Origin: Didymodactylos carnosus
Taxonomy: Eukaryota; Rotifera; Eurotatoria; Philodinida; Philodinidae
Assembly: GCA_905250885.1 (NCBI GenBank)
Contig: CAJNOQ010000506.1
Location: forward strand, 1-48,600
DNA: 48,600 nucleotides
Direction: 5' to 3'
Shown: positions 33,821-43,903 of the stretch, piece by piece
Position numbering within the stretch: position 1 is the stretch's first letter
Layout: each line of letters starts with the position of its first letter
Made by a program: the position numbers and the translations under genes
Notes under the pieces: generated by a model
What the model was told of the DNA's origin: nothing
What the model saw: only the letters and a program-made list of their open reading frames with translations
The model's database searches: none

Positions 33821-34528
33821 AGTGGCACTAAATAAAATTCATTTTGACAAATTATAAGAAATTTTTCTGGATAAAATAAACAGCACATCATTTGTCAGTC
33901 TATAATCTTTTAACTCACGAGCCATTTTCATTTTTTTGCGTTAAATGGATGAAACTAAACATTCACTACTGAAAAACTAGTGTAAATTACATGGAAAGTG
34001 AAGCAGTTTCGATGCTCAGAAATATTCCGAGATCTAAAGTGTGTTTTTCTTAAACTAGTGTCATTACAATTTTTGTCTCGATCTAATCAATGATTTCAGC
34101 ATAAAACAATTTATTTTTCGTAACCGAGATCTTTCAATTGTTTTCTCTTAAAATTTTGTCAATTAGGATCGAAAGTATCTTATTTCCGTGATCTTTTAAA
34201 TTCAGGTCCGAAATGGAAGAATACAACGCAGAAAATTTAGTAGTTTTTTGTTTTTGTTTGTAGTTGTTACTAGTTAAAAGAGAAAAGACAATGATTTTTT
34301 TGCTAAACGCCAATAACGTGGTCGTGTTGTATCAATTTCAGATAATCGTTGCAATTAATTGAAAAATGCATTGGCTAGAGTTTTGGTTCTTTGAAACGCG
34401 GTATTGGTATATCAGTTTTGCGGTATACCTAGATTTTAGATGGCGAACAGCCCATATAACAAAAATAGAAATAGTCTATTGTGGTTCGATTTTCTATGTA
34501 CAACAAAAATATTTACAGCAGAAAATAT

Positions 34529-36730
34529 TCAGAGATATGAGTTTTGTTGTTCAAAATCTTGATAGTTTAATATAATATGTATTTCACCGTGCGAAGATGA
34601 TACACCCGACTTCGATGGTAATTTAATCCATTCGTCTAGATGACCTAAACACAAATATGCTTGCCTCAAATTGACTTTGTTTTTTATTTATTCGTTTTAC
34701 CTTTTTCATAGATACTTTTTAAATTAATTGTTATTTTTCCAATTACATCATTTTTAACTAAATCTTCGTCATACACATCCAAAAACAAAGTATCTTGACC
34801 ATACTGGTGATTACTAAACATATTGCATATTATAAAGTAAAACTTAACTAAAGCAGATATTTTGTAATCTAAACTGTTTATTGAAAAAAATTTCGTTATC
34901 TTTTCAATATTTACAACACATCACAAACGTAATGGCGTCGTTACAACTCCAAAATCTTGATAGTGAGTGAATTCTAATTTTTTGTGATCAGCTTTTACTG
35001 ACTGTTGATCATCCAGCAAGTTTAGCCTTCTTTTAATCAATGATCCGGCAAGACAGAAGCGTCCATTTCTATCCCAGAAGTTCCATTTCTATCATGGAAT
35101 CTGTATCCAATGTACATCATCCTCAAGGAAATCTAGTAACAAAAATCATAGATGAAACTTTGCCATGAAGACTACGCACTTATCGCTTGCTCAGAGAGAA
35201 AATTTTCGATGAAATATCAGCGTTAAAAAAGTGAGTGTCAAGCATAACTATTCGATCGAGTTTTATCTGCTAATGTCAAATATGTTATTCATTTTACTTC
35301 GAAACATCTAAAAATGAGAAGGATGCAACGTAAGTGAAATGATCTGCATAGCATAATCAGATGAACGCCGTATATCTAAATATATATAAATTTTATATGT
35401 TGAACACAAAATTAAGTCATCTTCCATCGATCATATAAGCGAGTCATGAACGAATTTTTAAAAATTATAAGGGGGAGAATTGCAACAAATATCTATCTTA
35501 GTGGAACTTCTTGTAACCAAGATCCTGACTTCTTAAATTTTTTCAGTAAGATCTTGGTGAGAAAATGTGGTCAAGAAATTTCAAGAAGGCAAGATATTGA
35601 ACATCTTGTAATTTCTTGACTTCTTGTACCAAGATCTTAGTAATTCTTGAATCATCTTTTTGTTTTACACCTTGTGTAAGAGCAAATATTTTCATACTTA
35701 GAATAACTTCAAATTTGTCTTCTTCTTGACCATAGTTGTTTAAGGAAGAATCTATGATTCTATATGGTCGTATATCCGATGACTATGACTATCATAAGTA
35801 AAAACAAAACATAGAGAAAATTCTTCACTCAGGCTCTTGCAACTTGAGTGGATTCACTCAGGATCTTGAAATTTGTTCCCAAGATCTTGAGTGGAGTAGG
35901 ACAATATGTCTCGAAATCTTGAGTGAGAGATTCAAGAATCCAGATCTTGACTTCCTGAGGTTTTTTCCAAGATCTTATGACATTTGTTAAACCAAGCGCT
36001 TGGGTACAAGAAGTTTCACTAGGGTATAGGAATCTTAAAAAGTAAAAGGTGAGAATTTAATCTTCCGGACAAAGTTCTTTATCTGCATTTTTCAATGCTG
36101 CCACTTTCCATGATTATGATATTCATTGAATACCCATTATTCTTTAGTAGAAAAGGTAATCATTATCCTCAAACTCATCCCTCTATGTATGGCACCTTAG
36201 CATCTACTCGTTCTCAATGAATTTCAGGATCAATTTTCGTAGTTGGAGTGAATATCATTAGACACTGCGGTACATGATAAGGATCTGAAACAAAAATAAT
36301 GTTTCGAGGTTGAGTTATGAATATTTTTTGGAGAGAGTCTCAAATTTCGAGAAAAAAAGTTTTCATCTCTCTTGAATCGAAAATTATTAGCAATTTATAG
36401 AAAAAAAATGAAACGTTGATAACTCACGAAGAATCTAGTAAAAGAGATCTAAACTTGCAGGGTGATCATCACTTAGTAAGAGTTATGACGATACATAATT
36501 AGAAATAACTAACTATTAGATCTAATATTGATTATCTTGTGTAAAAGCATAATTAGTACTTACAACACAAGCGTTTCATTCCATTGTGGTTTATTTGTGT
36601 TTTTCTTTGTTTTTGTTTTCTGTTTATAATGTGGATCTAAATAAGCTTCGACGAATGCATCATTATTACTGAACGTATCTTGTTGTTTTAAATTTCGAGC
36701 TTCGATAATCTTTACTTCTAGTTGAGGCAT
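34529..36730 (-). CDS. Single C2-domain protein, three exons
   Basis: Exons 36730-36564, 34813-34701 and 34644-34529 (minus strand) give 131 codons plus stop. Intron 1 is 1,750 bp and intron 2 is 56 bp; all sites are GT-AG and in phase. The whole protein is one C2 domain: MPQLEVKIIEARNLKQQD, DAFVEAYLDPHYKQKTK, KPQWNETLVF, DTLFLDVYDEDLVKNDVIGK, IYEKGHLDEWIKLP, then EIHIILNYQD. Asp18 and Asp24 in loop 1 and Asp71, Asp73 and Asp78 in loop 3 are the expected calcium ligands, so calcium-dependent phospholipid binding is likely. An in-frame stretch (TSQNLI) and a good acceptor (GTTTTACAG, 36757-36749) lie just before the ATG, so a 5' exon could add residues. It resembles free-standing C2 proteins; no partner is evident. 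Confidence 0.88.
35497..36024. mobile_element. hAT-like non-autonomous element B, in C2 gene intron 1
   Basis: The left end cttagtggaacttcttgtaa and the inverse of the right end, ccctagtgaaacttcttgta, match over about 25 bp. Many aagatcttg or near-identical words occur towards both ends (at least eight), alternating in partner motifs such as cactcagg and cttgagtg. No coding sequence. It shares termini with 37776-39055, which encloses a hAT transposase fragment, so it was probably mobilised by that family. Confidence 0.75.
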
Positions 36731-36748
36731 TATTAAATTTTGACTAGT

Positions 36749-37775
36749 CTGTAAAACAAAAAAAAATTAATTTTAGTACAGTACACAATGCCAGATATTA
36801 TCGTCTAAGTCTCTTGTAGTTCATGTGATCGTTAATATAAGTTATCGAATGATCTAGGTCTCATTAGTGTAACTTTGTAACATATATCATATATCCTGCT
36901 TTATTTATGTCTTTTTTTTCACAAAAAACTTGATTTGACATCGAAAAACCAACATGCATATTACAGAATATTATTAATAATAATATTAAGTTCATGATAG
37001 AAAAAAAAAATGAGATGAAAAATATGTATACATGTCCTTCTCTACTTCAAAAAAAAAATGTTTCTATGGTGTCGTAATGCAAGAGAGAGAGACGTTTTCA
37101 TTTGTGTTTCTGCTCAAAGGCGAAAGAAAGAAAATAAAAATAAATGTGTTAGAGACTATTTGCTCAAGAGTAATATTAACCGAAAATCCCTCACATATAG
37201 AAATAATGAAAATGTCATTAAATAACTCGGCCTTCGTCATTGGCGAAAATAAGAGCTGAATAACAGATAAAGTACGAGCAATAGTATGCCATTATGCCTT
37301 GAATTGCTTAGTTTCAATTAGATTTATTTAAAAATATAAAAACAAACTTGCTAAAAGAACATAATTTGTCGCTAGACCTTAATAGTACTCATACATCCAT
37401 TGCATGACGGCTAAGAATAATAACTTTTATATGTGAGAATGTGACATATTTAAAGAAACTGGTTTATCAGATTCTTCTCTAAAAAAAATGATGGTTTATC
37501 GAACTTGATATGTGTCGTATTATTGTTCTACAACATCGAAGATTCCATACTAAAATCACGTAACAAACATTTTGTTATCATATTAAGCATCATTTTCCCG
37601 TCTGTAATCAAAAAGAGAAATACCAGTCATGCTCCGAGATTAAGTTCAGAGACACACCAAAATAAATTTTGAAAGAGAGAAGGATTTCTTTCTACATATA
37701 AGCGTAATCAGGCAGCAGTCTTCATCGACGTTATGATAAACTTCAACAGGATACATATAACCGCAAAGTAATAAA
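36749..37775. other. No gene seen
   Basis: Presumed upstream region of the C2 gene. AT-rich. The 75-codon frame at 37032-37259 (+) has no supporting feature. Confidence 0.5.
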
Positions 37776-37845
37776 CCCTAGTGGAACTTTCTGCACCTAA
37801 GACCTTGGAAAAAACTCCAAGAAATCAAGAGCTTGAATCTTGCAT

Positions 37846-38464
37846 TTAGCCAGGACCCTGGGGACAGAAATCCCAAGATTCCGTATGGAGTAAGCCAAGA
37901 TAACCGATTAACCTACGTTTATAAAATTGATCAGCAACTTTTGCATATTCTTTCTGGATCACAACATCTCGAGAGTGATTACGCGATGATATAACATACA
38001 ATGGCTTCAACTTTTTCATTATTTTTTTCAATTCGCTGCTCGTTTGAACAAAACTAATAGGCTGTGGTTCTTCTCTGATAAATGTCAAAATACTTTTTGA
38101 TAATTCATGTGACAGTTCATGATCTATGAATATTTGTATCGCTTGTTGTACGAACACGTTTGTTACTGTTTTCTCCGACGATTTTATGCTCTTTTGGATG
38201 ATAACTTGATAAATGAAATAACATCGATAAAGTCGAAACAGAAACTTCATTCGATCGAACGCTGGCACAGATCACATGCAAAAACACTGCCAGTTTTTTT
38301 GAATAATAATTCCAGACCAAACTTATTTTTAGCCTTTTACGCTTAGAAGTAGAAGCAGGTGATGACGGTGAAGCGGGAGCGTATGTGAGAGTTAAAGAAG
38401 ATGAAGGATAAAGGGAAACCGAGCGTGAGCCAGAAAAAAGATGCCATTTAAAGTTAGCAGACAC
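37846..38464 (-). pseudogene. Broken N-terminal fragment of a BED zinc-finger hAT transposase
   Basis: Read from 38464 downwards: a Ser-rich leader (SGSRSVSLYPSSS), then KRKRLKISLVWNYYSKK, the start of a BED finger. The Cys pair (VFACDLCQRSIE) appears only in a second frame after a run of seven A, and the His part (LSSYHPKEHK) is back in the first frame, so there are at least two frameshifts. A third frame then gives the hAT linker pattern: FIREEPQPISFVQTSSELKK, LKPLYVISSRNHSRDVVIQK and YAKVADQFYKRRL. The RNase H-like and hATC regions are missing. The fragment cannot be active. Confidence 0.75.
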
Positions 38465-38518
38465 ATAGAAGTGCCGCCTTTAACATAAAATGTTTTGAAA
38501 GTAGGCTGGGAGTCGTAT

Positions 38519-38620
38519 CACGAAAAACTTAAGTCACCGGCTTAAGTCTAAGTTTAAGATCGACTTAAGTTCGGAGACTTAAACCGTCTCAAGAAAAAGA
38601 CTTAAGTTGGCGATTTGTTT
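38519..38620. repeat. Cluster of acttaagt palindromes in element C
   Basis: Within about 100 bp there are seven or eight copies of acttaagt, cttaagtc or close variants (aaaacttaagtcac, ggcttaagtct, gacttaagttcgg, agacttaagttgg), lying upstream of the transposase remnant. They occupy the position where hAT elements often have transposase-binding subterminal repeats. Confidence 0.6.
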
Positions 38621-39055
38621 ACTTTTTAAAAGTCGTTGACCACAGTGACGAACTTCGGATAAAACCCCGCAAAATCACGAAATATTTATTCTCTAATCCT
38701 TAGTATGTCCTTTTCGTCGAATCGTATCGTTAAATGCCTGATCTACTCAAAGTGCCAAAAGTTTAGGAAAACGTTTCAAACAAAATAGTGAAAAAACGTT
38801 TTTAGCAGTACCTAGATAGTCCTTGGCAGTATTATATGCAATTGTACAATAAACTAACAGTTCGGATTAATCTGGTTCCAAAAAATTTATGTAGTTTGAT
38901 TGAGCAGACATAAAATCATATGCGATTGTACGTCCTTCCGTGAACAACTGTGTCCAAGAAATAAAAACGTTTTTTTACAATAATATGTAAAAGAAAGTAA
39001 AAGAAACACTGAGATTAAGAATTATCAAGATCTTGGTCATAAGAAGTTTTGTTAG

Positions 39056-40440
39056 TCAATAGTGATTTTACGTACTGTTATCATTGTACCAATAGCTGTC
39101 ACTCGAGCCATTGTGACTTATAGTATGAACGAACGAATGTCCAAAAGCTAGATGAAATTCAGAATTAAATTCTTGCTCAATGATAACAGCAGCATATCTC
39201 GTTCTAAGGTTATGTATTATACATTTAAAATACAACTGATTAACGTTCTTGTTCTGAAATTTCTTATAATAGCACAAGAGATGAAGAAAAGAATAGCTGT
39301 TTTCTTTAATTATAATATAGCCAGGTGTACGATTTATCAGTTATTAAATTCTGCTATCATAGCACTTAATCGACACAAAAGATGTAAGAGCAATTATATT
39401 TCTTAGGAAAAAATATAAAAAATGCCAGAGATGACATTTTCATGTAAAAATTTAAGTTCATCACTGCTTCTGCTTGATTTAAACTTTGAGGCGTTTATAT
39501 AAAAGAAACTTATTTTAGAATCAAATTTGTTCTATCTGTTATTCGATGTTCGAATATTTCGTCTATATAAAAGAGAAAACATGATAAAATGTGCGCGTGG
39601 AAAGGAGAAAAGAAAAGAGAGAAAAAAGAAAAAAAGTAACAGAACAGGAAAAATGCCTAAATTTACTATAAGAAATCGCAAAGACTGTGGCGATCCTATC
39701 AGAAACTCAAAGTATAATTATAAGAAGCGCGCTGTCGGATTCACCGTGAAATTCTGCATATATTACCTTAGTTTCAAGTAATTTGATGCAGCGCGGCAAA
39801 AGTACCGATTTTTCTAATGTGTATCTAATTCGACATTGGATCTAGGCCTGTAATTATCCTTACTTCTCATGAAATCTCGAATAGAATGGACGAAGTTAAA
39901 GAAGCATCATCTATCAACAAAACAAGAGAAATAAAAGTTTTGAAGCGTTGTTTTAGTCGACATGAGACAGTTGTTTCACCAGTGACAGAAAATCTTTAAT
40001 CGACATTAATGTCTCCAATTAACTATTAAACTGACACTCTAGAGTCTATTTTTCAAAATGATTTATGTATTTGGTGTTGTGTAATTTGGCTTGTCAAATA
40101 AAAAGAAGTCCTTTGTTTACAAAAAAGTATGAGTTTAGATCGAATCTTTAAAGTTATATACTTTTGTAACGAAATCAAAACCTTTAAAAGTTCGATCAAA
40201 AAAAGGTTTCCCAACCAACTGGTGTTTTTTTGTTTAAAAATAGGTTAGACATCGTGGTGACATGCAAAACAAATGAGTAAACATAATTTAACAGTAAATA
40301 AGATGAAGAGAATTCAGAATTACCTTAAGTCTGAAAAGGCTTTTTCCGCTGGTGTATTGAGAAAGTATTAATGAATGGGGAAAATTTCCTTGAACGAAAT
40401 TTCCTCAAAAACAATATTCTTGAAAATAATTTCCTCGAAT
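39056..40440. other. No confident gene; one possible exon
   Basis: A minus-strand stretch at about 39208-39076 reads RYAAVIIEQEFNSEFHLAFG then HSFVHTISHNGSSDSYWYND and is bounded by an acceptor-like cttag and a GTACGT donor, so it may be an isolated exon; I do not recognise it. The remainder (including a lysine-rich frame at 39527-39781, plus strand) shows nothing I can support. Confidence 0.35.
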
Positions 40441-40554
40441 GAGGTTTGCTCGAACAGAATTTCCTCGAATGGAAATCTCCTCGAATTTCCAAAGTAGAAA
40501 TTATCAATATTATTTGCAGCAGAGTTGGAACCGGTCTAAATATTAGAGGCCGGG

Positions 40555-40730
40555 CCGGCCCGTTCAAAACAGCAGCTCGGATCCGACCGGCCGGCCCGTT
40601 CAAAACAGCAGCTCGGATCCGACCGGCCGGCCCCAAAATCTTTTTAGACCGGCGAAAAACTGGCAAAAGATCGGCCGGTTTTCAAGAAATCTCTAGACCG
40701 CTGAAAAACCGGCAAAAAACTGGGCGATTT
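40555..40730. repeat. GC-rich tandem repeat
   Basis: Two exact copies of a 36-bp unit (ccggcccgttcaaaacagca and onward) start at 40555 and 40591. They are followed by two diverged copies of a gaccgg/c-tgaaaaac-ggcaaaa unit near 40647 and 40695. The block is strikingly GC-rich against its AT-rich surroundings. Because the period is a multiple of three, it creates repetitive open frames on both strands that are not genes. It lies 3' of the hAT fragment at 41322-40947 and could belong to that element's end. Confidence 0.8.
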
Positions 40731-40946
40731 AGATGCTTTTATCAGTAAATCAAAATAATTTTAATGAAAAAGTCATTTTCACTAGCTTTTTCATATTTCT
40801 GTTACTTGTTTATTCGAAGTTATCACTTTTCTGCACTGTCCTAATTCCAGTTTACAACAATATCTGTAACAGATTAAATAGTACCAAACAAACTGAGAAT
40901 CAAACCAGAACGCGAAATATTCACAAACAAAAGAAATGAAAACTTC

Positions 40947-41322
40947 TTAGTTTTTTGGCGAATTATTATTTAAATATGCTTCTTTCGGAACTACTAACGA
41001 TTCAACACATTCAGGATCTAATTGTGACCGTTGTTCAGTAACAATTTGTCCACTTGTTGAAAAATGTCTTTCAGATTCAGCTGACGATGCTTGAATAACA
41101 TAAATAGATTTTGCAATTTTAGCTAAGATAGGAAGAATTTGTTGTTGTTCTCTCCAGAAAACTAAAGGTTTATTGTCTTGTGATGAGCTGTAAGTTGCTG
41201 AATTTTCATTGAGTTGTATTTGTTTTTTTATTTCGTCTTGAAAGAACTTGTGGTTGTGTGGAAGAACCACCAGATCGATTCGTTCAGAAGAGGAAGAAAA
41301 TAGTCTGGTTTGTTCTTATTTT
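40947..41322 (-). pseudogene. hAT transposase C-terminal (hATC dimerisation) fragment
   Basis: The open minus-strand frame contains PLVFWREQQQILPILAKIAK, then SIYVIQASSAESERHFSTSG and QIVTEQRSQLDPECVESLVV, the classic hATC signature (W, SS-ESER-FS, R--L-P--VE-L). It continues upstream in frame to about 41322 (LFSSSSERIDLVVLPHNHKF) and ends at a stop at 40947. The BED finger and catalytic core are missing. It cannot pair with the N-terminal fragment at 37846-38464: both are on the minus strand, but this C-terminal piece lies upstream of that one. It is therefore a second hAT remnant. Confidence 0.85.
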
Positions 41323-41616
41323 AATAGGGATCTAGCAAATAAGGAGATATCTTTCTTCACACAACATATATTATGTGTGGACATTGTCACACATTTGACA
41401 TGGAAAGAGAGCACGTTAAACGAGAGGAAAGAGAACAGAAAGACAAACATATTTGGATATGTAATTACATTTATTAAACATTTATTAAGATCGGTTTATA
41501 TGACGGAGGTTTAGTGTTCAAGGTGTGATTATCAGGCGGTCTCTTTGTTGATTTCTTTTTTTATTCTATTTTTATAATTCTATTAATTAATTAAGTCTTA
41601 TTTAAGACTTATTTAA

Positions 41617-42210
41617 CCCCTTCGGGACCGGTGACGTTTTTAAAACGTCATTGAAATTTCACGTGATCTGACGCGTCAGAATTCGAACTTTTTTCGCGTC
41701 TCTTTGAAGTATACACTGCGTGTGCTTTTTTTACACTTTCGTGCTTCATCAGTTTTTCATTCTAGATATGGCTAGAGGGTTAGATGAATCTGGAAAAAAT
41801 AAATCATTTTTAAAAAGTTGAAAAATTTGTAGTTTTTGCTCAAAATAAGTTGGCTCTGAAAGGGATAAGTTGGTCCTGAAAGGGTTAAGTGCTAATGGGG
41901 TTTTGTAGAGGAAAGAAAGCTGCATCCAACCATAGGATTAACCATCGCGGAAAGTTAAAGCGCATCATATATTTCAAAAACACTATACGGTGACCCTCTC
42001 CTCTGTGGACAAGTATCGGGCCTTTCGAAACTCTCCCATTACTACTAGGACAATTTCAATAAAATGCTATACCAATTGTGGAAACCTATGCAGAAAAATG
42101 CGCTCTTTCACGCTGGCTATGTCAAAAAAATTTCGGAGAGGCGGCAGATTTGCCGTTCTATCCGACGGTGTTCTCTTCTTTTTCGAAAAAATAGTCCGGT
42201 CCCAAAAGGG
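41617..42210. mobile_element. piggyBac-type non-autonomous element(s) with TTAA duplications
   Basis: TTAA at 41613-41616 and 42211-42214 flank inverted ends ccccttcgggaccgg and (inverted) cccttttgggaccgg, 13 of 15 identical. A TTAA duplication with CCC-starting ends is diagnostic of piggyBac-like insertion. A third end-like sequence, inverted cccttt-caggacc, stops at 41884 next to another TTAA (41885-41888). The block may therefore be a 268-bp element (41617-41884) beside or nested with a second one. No transposase is present. Confidence 0.85.
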
Positions 42211-42214
42211 TTAA

Positions 42215-43075
42215 TTCTAATAGTTGATCATTTCAGTTATTCGTGTCATCTGTTTTCCTTTTGATCATCTCCTATTATTACTTATTTCTCGTCTTTGTAT
42301 CAATGTATCAACAGTGACTTTTAAAATGCGTTATTTATCGTATAAGATGACTTAGTGCCTTTGATGACTGCTGATCTGATATATATGATGCGGCAACTAA
42401 AAGTCTTAGGATTTTGGAAATATAAATATAAAATAAGAATTTTTTGTTGCCTCCGCAACCTACCCGTGCGGAAGATTGGCTGTGCGCAATTTTTTCGTGC
42501 GCATCTTTCCGTGCGCATCTTTCATAAACCCGTTAAAAACTGTATTTACTATGAAAAATGCTTCGCTTATTCAACTGCAAAAAATACGATAATTAAAATT
42601 TCTTTTTATACTAAAGCAGGAAGATGTAAGCTGTCTGCCGCCAGTTTGAACGATTATCAGAAATATGTTTTTTCTTTCCATGATCACATTTGTCTAAAGA
42701 TTCTGGCATATACTCTTTGAGAGTTAAGAGTGTTCCTTTGTGTTCGAGAATAATTTAAGACGTACGGTCTATTAACTCTCCAAAACCTAAAAAAAATTGT
42801 CTTTATCTCAGCAAGGGTGAAGAGAGGGAATCCGTCTTCACTATGAAAAATAATCAGCTTGTTGAACTCTATATGTTATCTTATAAGTATAAGATCATAT
42901 AGAATTCCCGAGACCATCGAAAAAAGAGATCGTGAATACTGAAGAGTCGGAAAAAGCGTTTTTCGTGTCGTTTCTAACGATTTTTTCTTGAAATTGAAAT
43001 TTTTGGTTATTTCGAACTGCGAAGTACTCATTCTACTACCCTCCAGTAGTTTGTTGTCAGCTACTGTAATGTCAA
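42215..43075. other. No gene seen
   Basis: Contains the short cgtgcgcat repeat at 42464-42522. The overlapping plus-strand frame 42355-42720 shows no domain. The rest is AT-rich. Confidence 0.5.
42464..42522. repeat. Short cgtgcgcatcttt repeats
   Basis: Four close copies of (c/t)gtgcg(c/g)a in 59 bp, the last two being cgtgcgcatctttc in tandem. They are GC-rich relative to context. Function unknown. Confidence 0.7.
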
Positions 43076-43147
43076 GCGGATATGACCTAATGGGAAAAGT
43101 GGAAGAATGGTGGGACAAAAGTTGAGGGTTCAAACCTCTGTATCTTT
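43076..43147 (+). other. tRNA-like sequence with pol III box A and box B
   Basis: tgacctaatggg (43083-43094) fits the A-box consensus at 11 of 12 positions and ggttcaaacct (43127-43137) fits the B box at 10 of 11, with normal spacing; tttt follows at 43144. The outer ends gcggata and tatcttt pair at six of seven positions (two wobbles) and the T arm pairs at four of five. The anticodon arm does not fold. It is best read as a decayed tRNA gene or the head of a tRNA-derived SINE. Confidence 0.35.
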
Positions 43148-43903
43148 TCTCTATTTCTGTTTTTGAATCATTTCAAAACGTTGAATAATTAACGCTTTCA
43201 TTGTCGTTCACATTCATCGAAAAACGCGTTGGTTTTGAAACCTTTACGTTTTTTGGTCGTTAAAAACGAAAAAAAAACACGTTTTTTCGTCAATCTTTTT
43301 ACCTTAGGTACTTAGAGACACTCGAATAAGACTCTCGTATTCTGAATCTAACTCAAAAACCATCGAATATTTCCATATAATTTCTACATGGGTCTGTAGG
43401 AAACGTGATAAATACGTAGTTGATGATGAGTCTAGTCTGAGTTGAAAGCTTCTGTATTATTAAATAAAATAATGAATTTAGTTGAGTTCTTCGTACAAAT
43501 ACTATTCACATTTATCAACGTTATCTCAACAAACGATAGTAGTATGTGTAGGAAATGTTCCGTCTAACGCCATGAATAAGAGCAAATTTTTCCGCTAGAA
43601 AAGGGCCGAAAACTTGCAAAAAGCTTGTCAGCGTTGTTTCTATGGAGCAAAAAGATGCGAAAACGTCCGATCCCGATTAATCAGGTAAATAATTAAGCTC
43701 ATTAAGATATAGAAAGAAATAGTGCAAGAGGGGGGAGAGGAAAAAACTTATTTTTAGAAAGTAAAGCCGGAAATCGATAGTTTCTACCATGAAAAGTAGA
43801 AAACCGTGATTCATTCATACTATTTTTTTTCCTCGATCTAAACGGACTTGTAGCGAGTAAAGAACGATAATTAACATTCAATAGTTTTTTTTATCGGAGT
43901 AAA
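43148..43903. other. No gene seen; presumed upstream region of the SK gene
   Basis: AT-rich, with no recognisable coding or repeat structure. Confidence 0.5.

Larger units (their letters stand above)
37776..39055. mobile_element. hAT-like element C, internally deleted, with transposase remnant
   Basis: The left end ccctagtggaactttctgc (37776) and the inverse of the right end, gactaacaaaacttcttatg (to 39055), are imperfect inverted repeats of the same type as at 35497-36024. Inside, on the minus strand, is the N-terminal part of a BED-finger hAT transposase (38464-37846). The catalytic and dimerisation parts are absent, as the coding sequence runs directly into the left end. The element therefore shows which transposase family goes with these termini. 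Confidence 0.7.

Noticed and set aside
34366..34575. 69-codon plus-strand ORF
   Set aside because: Overlaps the antisense of the last C2 exon; no independent support.
38119..38346. 75-codon plus-strand ORF
   Set aside because: Antisense shadow of the BED-finger hAT transposase remnant.
40325..40748. Overlapping ORFs with GPAGRIRAAVLN-type repeats on both strands
   Set aside because: The 36-bp tandem repeat has a period divisible by three and so stays open in several frames.
37846..41322. One hAT gene formed by the two transposase fragments
   Set aside because: Both fragments are on the minus strand but in the wrong order (the C-terminal piece lies upstream of the N-terminal piece), and they are separated by an element boundary at 39055.
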